The position numbers and the translations under genes are program-made. From Anastatus disparis (taxonomy: Eukaryota > Arthropoda > Insecta > Hymenoptera > Eupelmidae): a stretch of DNA of 64,000 bases. Below are positions 27,601 to 39,700 of this stretch, piece by piece. The stretch lies in NCBI GenBank assembly GCA_017163975.1, contig JAFFSR010000221.1, forward strand, positions 6,572,001 to 6,636,000, written 5' to 3'. Positions within the stretch are counted from its first letter, which is position 1. Each line of letters opens with the position of its first letter. The notes under the pieces were generated by a model. The model was not told the origin of the DNA, did not search any database, and saw only the letters and a list, made by a program, of their open reading frames with translations.

Positions 27601-30600
27601 GAAACGTTTGAGGAATAGTTGAATTGCTGCCATTTCAATCTGCAACGAACGCTGAAGTTGTAGTAGTTCTCTTCTTTAATGGACTTCGTCACAGTCAAGT
27701 TTATTATTGTAAACAACTCGAGAGTGACACGCAGTTTTCTCAAAAGCATCGAACAACCTGAACATTATCTCCGAATTATTGCAATCACTAATTTGTATTG
27801 AATGAGCTTAATATTTTATTAGAACTGCGTAAATGTCAATAATAGAGTTAAAGTAAGTACTAAATTTTTTTGCGTGAAAGAACTAAGAGAAAAATGTGTG
27901 CCTAGAACTAAAAAATTTTGACGCATAGTTTTAAGTAAACTTGCAATTATAAAATAGTTGCTTTTACCAAATTTTTAAATTCCAATTTTTTTTTAAAACT
28001 ATGCGTTGAATTATTTTTAATAAAAACTCTTACTTACTGTACTTATATCGAGCATACAACACTTTATTTTTTGTTGTAATTAGAAATTTTTAAATAATTT
28101 ATGAACATCTTTATTTTTATTAAATAAGAACAAAAGATATGGCATTCTTTAAATAGAAAATATTTATTTTTGATAAAATAAAGTTATTATAATGTTACAT
28201 AATATGTATTAAGTAGTACAGCTACATATATTGTCAGCCTACATTTTATCGTTCAATATTGCTTTTATTTATAAATGCATCTTTTTTATCTTTTTAAAGA
28301 TCGATGAGGTTTAATAAATCGATTAGATATACATTATATTACCCATTTTTAAACTTTTATTATAAATATGTTTTAAAAATAAATGTAAAAAAGATTTTCT
28401 TAAAATATTGAATCTGTAAAACAAAAGAAGAATTTTCAACACAATAACGCTTCATAATAACTAGTTTTTATCTCAGTAATTTCAGCTACTTGTAAGATTA
28501 AACTTATTAATTAAAAAAATTTCTTACAACAGAACATTTTATTTATTATCAGATAAATATTTGCTTTACTGGGATGGTAAATACCAACTTTATCCGAATA
28601 AAGTGTCGTTTTGCTCTAATTCTTTTGAAAAATAAACATTCACAAACAGCGTTTTATATAAATTCACTCGCTTACATTCATATCAGACAAAACTAACGAC
28701 TTTTCTTGACATTTCGGACACTCATAAACTCCTCTTATAATTTCATCTTTTTTTTCTTTAAAATTACTGCCCATTAAAACATTAGACTTCTGAAAAGCTA
28801 TTATACTAATGTAAAGAAAGAAGGTGAAGAATAAAGTGCAGTATCTTTTGCACATATCAGATAAAAGTACACGCGTATCTTTTTTTTCTCTCTTTTGCCC
28901 TTGTAAACTTAGCATCGATCGGCGTTGTTTGTACTTGGCAATAAACACAGTAACTCGAGCTTGTGTGCGTTAACGTTTCATCCTTCCGGATGTTGAGCAT
29001 GAATTTTACGTGCTTTATGGCCAATAAGCTGACAAATACTATTTGTTGATTACCCTAACGTCTCTTTGTTTTACTATCATTTACATTATAAATACAGGTT
29101 ACGCGAAGCATTTTACGATTATAAGATTTAATTTATTCTGTAACAGGTTTTTATTTGTTGGCTAATGATTATTTAATTTTTGATTAAGGACAATCAAGCA
29201 GCAATGTTTTTTTTTTTTTATATTCGTATAAAATGTTTGCTTTATGTTTCTTAGTATACATCAAATGAATATTCATAGACAAGGAAAAATGAATATTTAT
29301 TTCAGTTTTTTTAAATTGCAAAAGAAAGATTTTTTTCAACTAGTATTAGTCACAAAAAAATATACTTTGAATAAAATAAATAATATAAAATTAATATATT
29401 GTTATTTTTTTCACCTCTTTGACAATAGAAGAAAAATATAATAATAACATTAAACTTGATTCTTACGGAAATATGCTACTTTTAAAAATATATTCGTTAA
29501 ATTTGATAATTATTTATGTTTTTTCTCAGATGTGTGAGTGGTCGATTTTTATGTTTTAATGTACAATGTATAAAGTAACCACTTTGAACGACTTTTATTT
29601 AAATACAGAAATTCTAGACATTGGACATTTCACAGTCGTCATATAACTATAAATAGTTTCATTCTATAAATATAAAAAATGTTTATCATCTTAGATCTTA
29701 TGTTATTTCTTTTTTTTTTAAATATGACTTAATATTGTCAAAATTATAAAAATAACATAAAATTCATCTATTTTCGTAACAGGTTAATCAATTACTAAAA
29801 TTTAATAATTAAAATTTTAACAATATTATGAACAAGTATTAAACGATAAATTATTTCACATTATGCTTGTTAGAGAATGTCATAGTAGATACATTACTTT
29901 TGCTTGTTTTAATAATATACATAATAAAACGGAACTTTACGACAGTGCCTAATTAGCTACTTCCGTAGTTATACTGCGCTAGAAAGCAACTTTGTTTGAG
30001 AGAAATTTGTAACCTGAAAGTTGTTCATGAGAAAACAATGTTGCAAGGATTTCAGAATATGCCTGCGAGATTACTTGCTTCTTAATTTACCGTGATCTGG
30101 ATTTGTAGTTGATAATTCTACTGTATAACGAGATTTTTACACGGATGTATATTCATAAAATTTCTAAAAAAGAATCAGTTATCTTTTTTTTAAAAAAATG
30201 TTTTACAAATAATAATAAATTTTATATAAAATATTTCTATGAAAAATACGTTATTCGGGAAAGCGAAAAAATGTTAGTATAAAATTTCAGAAATTATTCT
30301 ACTGCACATTATTTGTATAAATATATTAAATAAACTTTGTATTATTATCAAAAACAAAATCAAGGTAGTTTTTTACAATTTCCAAAAACTAAAGAAAATT
30401 CCGAAAAATATATATTGTTGTTTACTTTCGACCGTGTTTTATCTGTGTTATTGAATTAATTTTTTAGTAAAATTTATTTTAAAATTTTTATTTTTATACA
30501 CGATATAACGTTAACTGTATGATTTCATATAGTAATAACAAGACTGTTTTGCCCAAAAATTAAAAATAAATTCCAAAAAATGAGCTATAAAAGTATAAAT

Positions 30601-33600
30601 CAATAATCATAAAAAAAATATAGGCAATCGAATATTTTAAAGAAATATTTAATATGAAATGGATAAAAATACGTTTTTTTTTGTTATTTCCAAAGCATGC
30701 TTAAAAAACGTGGTGATGTTCTATTAACATATATAAGGACACACGATTCAAATGGCAATCTAAAAAAAGAAAAATTTCATTAGTATCGTAGTTTTTCATT
30801 TTAAATAAAAAATTATGATACAAAAATGAAACTATTAAATCAAAATAATTTCATCCATTCCTGAATTATACACACATACACGGGCCAACATAAAATATTT
30901 TCTTTTTCATAATAGAGATTCTTTTATAAAGAAGCTAAAATAAAATACCAGAATGTAGTTCATATAACTTGATAATGAAATTTCCAAAGTCAGGATAATG
31001 AATAATAATGCAAAAAAATGGCTTAACAAAGCAAGAGAATAAGTTTTTTTTTAATGAACAATATAAACTTATGCTATATTCATTTCATAAGTTCAACACG
31101 ATGGATTAAATGAAGCGAGAATAGATAATTTATGTGAAGTAAAATATCTTTTTTTTTCAGGTTCCACGTTATATTATTACGCTTCACGAGCTCTTGGCCC
31201 ATACGCCCCACGACCACGTGGAACGTAAAAGCTTGCAAAATGCCCGTCAGCAACTTGAGGATCTCTCGAGACAAATGCACGACGAGGTATTGTTCAATGA
31301 ATCGTGTCAAATATTGTTGCGAAAAATTATTCTCTTACCTTCAGAGAAAGGGAGGATAAAAAATAAAAAGAGAAAAATCGTTCTTCTATACTATGTTCAT
31401 ATTTGATTGTATTGTTTTTTTTCAGGTCAGCGAGACAGAAAATCTGAGAAAGAATTTAGCTGTTGAAAGAATGATTGTAGAAGGTTGCGATATTTTACTC
31501 GACGTTAATCAAGTATTCGTTCGACAAGGTAAGATATATAAATTCCATTTTTTTAAGTTTGAATAGTTATATTAACTATATTTAAAATAATAAAATTTAA
31601 CATAGACTAAAAATGCACATTTTTTAATATTCTACATTGTCTTTTTTTTTAATTTATATATATGTGCGTGAATGTATGTGTATTTACAAAATTTATTATT
31701 TAGAATTATTCGGTAATATAAAGGTCAAAAATATTTAAAATTCATTATTTGTCCGCTATTTTTTTCGATGAATCGATAGTTATCAAACACAAAACCATCT
31801 CATTTTTTTTTAAATTGTCAGAAAATAATATCCTATTTGCAGTTTTTAATTATATCCTTTTTTTATTGGTTCAAAAATATTAATTTTTTAATATCTTTTT
31901 TAAATTGTAGAATTATTTTTTGCAGATTATGTAGACATAATGATCATTTAATTAAATATTACTAATTAAACATTTAAAGAAAAAAATTGTCTTAGAAACG
32001 ATTTCAATTATTCAATTTTAATCAGATTAAAACCAATAGAATCTATTTGTTATAAGAAAAAATTATGGCATTCTCATAAATGAAAATGTCATTTGAAAAG
32101 AATTCGTAATTAGTAATATCTTTCTATAAAATTTTGGAACATGAAGAATTAGTGAAATAAGTAAATGAATTAATAATTCATGAATAATTAATTTAAAGAA
32201 ATCTACTGGAATTCTACATTAAACTAAATTAAAGTAAAAGTTAGTTTAAATTATCATTACAGCAACTAAATATAATTAAAAATCGATTTGAACCTAAACT
32301 TATCGATAAAAACATACATTGTATAGATACGAGTCGGTAAAATCGTAAACTTCTCAGCGATGAAAGTTATACTCGACGCATTAAAAAAATAAAAGCATGC
32401 GTTACCGGCATAACACGATACTAAAATTGTATATCTTTCTCTATTCCTTCGATATATGCATATTCAGCGCAAGCGCGTCAGTCATTTGACCGAAATCGAT
32501 GGAACACTTTGTTTGAGAGGCGCTTTATACGCACGCTATAAGGTCTACGTACGAGAAAACGCGCCGGCTCTTCGAGAGTGCGCACAACAACTCGATATCA
32601 TTTTCAGGGGCGGATAAAGATAAAGTAGTATAAAATTATTTTAATAATAATTTCAATACGTTGATTTAAATATCATAGATTGAAGTTTATAAAAAATATT
32701 TGCATTCATTATTTTTTTAAATGGTCATTTTTTGCTAAATTTTTATCAGATCTTTTAGAATTTATAAAAATTTATTTAAATAATTTATTGTATTACTTGT
32801 TAAGCAAATTTATTCCTTTAAATTTCAAGTTGAAGTGAAACGTAATTAGAACGTTATTTACTTTTAACTTTAAATATTCAATGTAATCAAGTGAATATTC
32901 ATTCTGAATATTTTATATATTGTTTTTAAAAATGGCAGTAATAAAAACTGTAATTATTGTTATTGTTTAGTTTTAAGGGGATGTAAAATACCGACATTAC
33001 AGTTTTCAGAATTTCTTATTTTTAATCAAAAAATTTTTAAAATATCTCTATATTACGGCCTTCCATTTTTAGTAATAAAGAGCCTAATACAGAGATATTT
33101 CGGAAAATTTTTGAATAAAGATTAAAAATTTGAAAAACTGCAATGTCGGTAACTATGTATAAATTATATACTCTGTTACATCTCCTTAATAAAAACAAAC
33201 ATAAAAATAACTTTCACATTATTCGAATGACAAAGTTATGAAATAATTATTAATAAGATTTCGCAAGCATCGTTAGTCTGACTAAACTTGCATACATCTA
33301 CTTAAATTATTTTCTCCATTAAATATTTATTATAATTAAAAATAATTTATCTGCTTTTAATCTAAAATTCTAAAATTTATATCATACAAAAGATTCTTTT
33401 CAATAAAATAAATTTTTTGTCTTTTGGATTTAAAAATAACACTATATTTTGTTATAAATAAATAAAAATATTAATTCTGAAATCTATTATTTTTCCGTTG
33501 AAATTGCTTATCTTTATTTATTATTACTTAACTGGAATCCTAGACTGTAATTTTTAATAAAACCATAAAATTCCCATGAAAGACCAAGGCACCAATATGT

Positions 33601-34720
33601 CTTGCTTACATCCCTGAAAGAACGCGCACGTTCAACCTCTATGGAACGTCATATGGTTGCCACAAGCAAGAAAATTAGGTTTCTTTCTTTTCCTTCTTCT
33701 TCCCATTTCCCCCTTGATTTCAACTAAAACAATCACGTAGCGTGAAAGAATATATAATACATACAGTGAATTTTACGCGCTCTTTTAGTTTTATTTTTAA
33801 TGTATTCCGAAAAAAGATAGAAAACGATTTATCGACTATCTATAAAGCTAAAATTAAGAAGACAACAAAAAACGTCAATGCGTTTTTTCAGTTTCGTTGG
33901 TGTATACAAAAGTTGTGCCTTTTTTGTTAATATTTTCGTTGGTCCTGCCATCCTGTGTCGCGTACAACCAAAAAAAGAAAATTAAGAGACAAAAAAATAA
34001 TAGAAGAAAAAGAAAATTTAAGAATCAAAATAGAAGGGCTTACTATTAACGCCGGGAGCGACGTACAGGCGAAAACAACGCGTAGTGCACCGCATACAAA
34101 AAAGAAAAAGAAATGCCGAGGTTGAATGATGAAATTAGTGATGATATCGAGCGGTTACTATTGTTTTTATATGTTACGCGCCTTTGACCAGATATTACGT
34201 GAGCAATATTAATGTTAAAAATCGGAAAAGTGTAGTAGATTAGAAAAATAAAAAAAAAAGATATTAAGTTACACAGGGGGACCAAGATTATCATAAGCAA
34301 AAACTGAGGAAAATAAAATAAACAGGCCTGGGACCAAACATAAAGCATCGATATACATACCATATAATCATAAAACTTTTTCTTATTTACCTCTATTGGG
34401 GACCATAACGTTATTTTACGATAACTAACTGAAATATTAATAAAGGTAACAATGAATTTTTTTTGTAATTTAAAATAACAATTGTTAAAATTTATAGTTA
34501 TTAAGTTTTGCAATCAATTTTTTTGTATTTCAAAGTAAATGAGATATAATGTATTTATGATTAAAACAAAAATACATATCGAAACTATAAATACAGAATA
34601 TTGATTAATCAAATTATTTTTAGACTTGCTTCTAGACGTAAATAATATGAATTAAACATTTAAGAAAAAATTCTCTTCATTAATTCATAATTCAAATTCA
34701 CGAATTATTTTAATAATTTA

Positions 34721-34766
<46 letters not shown>

Positions 34767-36694
34767 ATAAATTTCCAGTTACGAAAAATTTAATATGTAC
34801 ATAATATTTCAAAATATTATTTCTATTTTTAGGAGCCCTAATTCAGATTTTGGATAAACCAAGAGGTGCACGAAGTCGATTAAGCGCTACATTCGGAGGA
34901 AAAGGAGGAGAGAAAGAGGCTCTGAGACAGTGTTTTCTTTTTTCAAATCATTTGATACTTACGATTCGTCAATCAGACGACGATGGTCGTCTGAATCTCG
35001 TACCGCAAATAGGAAAAATACCTCTTTCTGATGCCGTTTTAGTGGAAGATCCAAGTGAACAGAATACAACAGATGACGATGGTCAAATCTTTTTTTACTA
35101 TTTAAAATTTAAAATTTGTTTTTAAATAAAAATTCAATTGCTTTATTTATGTTTAGAATTATCAGTATGCTCTATGTCAAGTGGAATTAGTGAAAGTAGT
35201 GGAGTTGGAAACGCATCAACAACTAATACAGCACATTTACAAAACCGAGATTTTAAAATTATTTTCGACCTAAAAACTGGAGGAGAAAGTCATCAAATTA
35301 CTATTCATCTTGTAGCACCTACAATGCAGGTACAATAAGATAATTCTATTATGTTATAATACATTATACAATTAGAGACGGAAGTAGCATATTACTCCCG
35401 ACGGTTGTACTTATACCCGAGGAAGACAGACTTTGCTTCTGCGTTGCATGTAGAACTTTATTCATATCACAACTGTGGCCACTTTATTAACATGAAAAAA
35501 GCGGACCTAATAGAAAAAAATTTTTGTTTCAAAATACGTACTGACTAATATTCAACAATTAAGTTAAATAAATTTAAATTATTTGAAATTTGAATATTAA
35601 AATTTCATAATTTTTTCATTGTATTGATTTTTACTAAAATTTGATATTGTTAAAATCATTTTTATTAGTTTATTTAATTAATATATTCAATAAACTTGTA
35701 GCTTAGTGGGAGAAAAATAAGACTTTACTCTAGTTAATTTTAGACTTGAGAAATGTTTTGATTCCATGCGATTTTCTAGTTAGTAGAGAGGTCATTTCTG
35801 TTGAGCTATAAATAAAATAATATTTATTTGCAAGTAAAGAAAAACGAGAAGATCCATGAAAATTTTGAGCTATCTATTGTTCTATATCTATTTTTACAAA
35901 ATGTCTGACCACCCAACCAGATTTTTTAGTTAAAATTCATATAACACCAAAGTATAAAAAATTCTTATGAGATTTGGAAAAATAATTTTTATCATCATGA
36001 TTTTTTTTATTTATATGATGCATTTTGAAGATCATTTTAACGGGATGTTAGGGCCACTGAAAACAATTTTTGCTTTATTTATTTTTTTAATATCTTTTTA
36101 AATCTATTGTTTAAATAAATATAATTACTTTTCCACACTAAAACTATGTTAAAACAATGCTATGTTTTTTATTTCAGTAAAATAAAAAATAAGTTGAACT
36201 TGTTATTTTTTTATAAACTTTGAATCAAAATTAGATATCAAGCTCGATAAACTAATATCTAAATACACATTGAAAGTTTGTTTATAACTTTTTTGATTAA
36301 TTCTCTAAGTTATCAGCACTAGGGTTTAGTTTTACAAATTTTCTTACTGTAGCGAAAGAAACTCCACTCAATGCATCGTTTACTCAAACTCTGAATAAAA
36401 ATATTACTGAACTACTTTAGAAGGGGAAGTTCCATCATGCACTTAAAGCCGAAAAAAGCATTTTTGGAATTAATATTTCCGTTAGAGCTTTGATGTTTTT
36501 TCTATAAATTTCAATTCCCTAACAATAACATTTATGCTCCGTTAAAAAATAAACTAATTTTTTATCTAAATGATCAACTCTCGACTCAAAGGGGAAGCTA
36601 AAAACATTATTATTTCAATTGAACATTATTATTACAGTTGTTTCAAAAGTACTTAACGGTAGTTTGGATTACTCTGTACACACACACACGCGCG

Positions 36695-36725
<31 letters not shown>

Positions 36726-39700
36726 ATATATACGTATTCATGTATCTAATGTTTTTCAATTTAAAGAGAAACTTATGTTAACTATAATATTTAGGAAAAA
36801 GCTGCTTGGATCAGTGATATAAGTCAGTGTATGGACAATGTGCATTTCAACGACTTGTTGCACGGCTCTTTGTCAGACACGAGCTCAGTTACAATGCCAC
36901 AATCGATAAGAAATGACCCAAAACTTTTTAACGACGATGTAGATATACGCTTTAGTCGTACGCTTAACTCTTGCAAAGTACCACAAATACGGTATGCAAC
37001 ACCCGATAGACTACTGCAGCGATTAACTGATTTACGCTTTCTCAGCATCGACTTTCTCAATACGTTCTTACTAACGTATAGAGTATTTACTGATGGCGTT
37101 ACTGTGCTCGAAGCTCTCAAAAAAGTTTTTTACGATGCTGAACCACCAGATGCTCACTTACCCGGTGGTTCATTGGCGTAAGTTAAATTAAATATTATTA
37201 TCTGTTTTTAATGAGCTCTTATATTCTTTAATATAAAAGCATGTTTAATCTATTAATAGACAAGATTTTAATTTAATTTCAATTAACTTCTACTTTTTTA
37301 TTTCTTTTATTCTTGAATGTACTAACATGCTTTTTTGTAAATTCTAATTTATTATTTTAACATGAATGATATTCCTATTTTAAAAAATAAAGCGAATATT
37401 TTTCATGAGTCATTTATTTATGGAATTGAACAAACAGCAGAATGATTACGTTGATTCTTGTAACTAAATTAGATATTGAAAAAATACACTTATTAAATGC
37501 TTGAAAATTTCAAGAAGGTTGATAATGAATACCAAAGTGTGTTTTTAATTTTTTGTCATAAAGTACTTGACGCTTAAAATTCCTGCTGATAATTGCTGTG
37601 ATCAAACTACAAATTCTTGTAAAAATCCCACTAAACGGAAAATTTCAAAATTTTTATAATGTTTAACTTATATTTGGTTTAGATTTTTATAAATCTTTCA
37701 TTATTGGATGAATTCAATTTCATATTTTGTAATTTAATTTTGCTTACAATGAATACTCATTTCATGGCATATATATGTTTTCATGCAGTTCTTTAGATGT
37801 TTCGGGACTAAATACAAGCGAGACTCCACATTTTCTCGATGATCGAAGAAGAAGTAGTTCCACTCCAAGAAGAACAAGTGGTGCTAGCTCTGTATCTGGT
37901 AAATAATTGTTTTTGTTACATTATTATTATTTTCTTTTAATAAATTAATCAAAACAAATTACAGATGTATTCATTTTTAATTTTACTGAATTTTAATAGT
38001 GAATCATAATAATTATGGCTCACATTATTCGTTTGTTCTTAGGTTATGGATCGGAAGTAAGTGATTGTCGAGAAGCAGGAAACAGTAGTGCATATGAATC
38101 AGCTTCAAGTAATTTCATAGCCAGTATGAAACCTCATTGGCGCACTAGTTACAAAAAACGTAAGATTGAAATCATAGTATATAATTTTTTCTATATTTTA
38201 AATGCATATTTTCTTTTACTTACATTTTATCTTTGTAAAATAGTTTAAACATTATATTAAAATTTTGATATATTTTTACTTATTTATATTCATTAAAACT
38301 ATAAATCATTTCATAAATAAAGAAGAGGAGCAACTGTTAAGTTTGATTTCTGAAGCGCCTACACTAGTAAGTCCTAGTACTAGTACCCAAACAACAAATA
38401 GCACAACTGACAACCAATCAGCAAACCCAAGAAAAGTTAGTATACGAGTTAGTGGTAATAGCAGCTCGGAGGATGATGGTTGTCATTTGACAATACCCAA
38501 AGTAATTGCAGTATCATCGAGTTCAGAAACTTTAACAGGTTTGTAAGATATTATAAATAAATGTCTTAAAAATATTGATTACGAAAATTTAAAAAAAAAT
38601 AAATTTATTTATTTTAATTATAGATTTGACAGTAGTTAGTGCTCCTTCGTCTCCAAGTAATTTAAGCTCTGTAACTTTGGTCGGTTCCACTGGATCTGGT
38701 TCCGGTTCTGGTTCAGACAAAAGTCCTCAAGATGTTGGAGATCATTCCATTTCTCGTAATGTTTCTGAAGAAACAGAAGATACTCCTGTTGCTACTGAAG
38801 ATAATTTGAAAGAGGGTATGTTGAACGCACTTTTAAATATTTCATTGAAAAATAAATTTTCAGGCATAACAATTAATTTTATTAAAAATATATAATTTAA
38901 TTTTTAAACGAAATTGAACATTTACCAAATACACAAATTGATTTCGCCAACATATGACAAATACAACATGTTACTAAGTTATTATCGTACTAATCTCGAA
39001 AATGCATAAAACGTGAAAGTTATACATTGTCATAATATAATAATTTATAACAGAAGTGCAATTTACATACGAAGACCCTTGTCCTCCATCACCGAAAACA
39101 GTCAAGGTTGATAATGTGCCAAAAACTCCTACCAGACGTGCTTTCCGAAATAAACGTTTAGAATCAGACCAAGAAGACCCTTGTTGGACCGATGATGAAA
39201 CTGCACCAATGATTGGTAATTGTCAGTCATCTCAGAGTCGTTATGGTAATCATCATTATTCAGATCATCGAGCATCTATAGCCTCTGCTCCACCCTGCAC
39301 TGCAAGGAGTGGATCAGTATCAACAATTGCTGGGGTAAATAAATTATCGATTATCATTTCGGCATAAATGAAGTCATTTTAATAGGCAATTTTCCATATG
39401 ATTGTTATAATATATTTAATAGTCAATAAGATTATGGCTTCGGATTGCAGTGTTATATCCTGTCCTTACACCAGGACAAAATTCATAATTATAAATTGTT
39501 AATAATATGGTTTTTAATAATTTTTATAAAATAAAAGAGAGGTTAATGGTAGAATTTAAATTGTATAATTAGATGTCAAATCTAGTGGTAGAAAAGCTCA
39601 ACCAATTTTAATTGATATGAATCGTTCTTGCTATTAAATAGTGATTTTATTTAACACTTTACGGAGAATAATATTTTTTAATCAATTGACAAAAAAATAG

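Larger units (their letters stand above)
31529..34832 (+). other. RASGRF intron g-h
   Basis: 3.3-kb intron with a CpG-rich island (32395-32620), a palindromic MITE (32973-33189) and an AT microsatellite near the 3' end. A 155-codon minus-strand frame (34046-34513) is the longest one outside the gene; it has hydrophobic runs typical of translated AT-rich DNA and is not called. Confidence 0.8.
35330..36794 (+). other. RASGRF intron i-j with dispersed repeats
   Basis: 1.5-kb intron. 35440-35510 shares a GTTGCATRTAGWACTTTATTC segment with 41566-41590 in intron p-q. The middle holds repeat copy B and the 3' end a dinucleotide tract. Confidence 0.7.

Noticed and set aside
28664..28948. 94-codon minus-strand frame with CPKC
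   Set aside because: A single CxxC-type pair without a second pair or other zinc-finger spacing; no support beyond an open frame.
34046..34513. 155-codon minus-strand open frame in intron g-h
   Set aside because: Hydrophobic runs of Phe/Ile/Leu are what AT-rich DNA gives by chance, there is no domain pattern, and it lies antisense within a well-supported intron.
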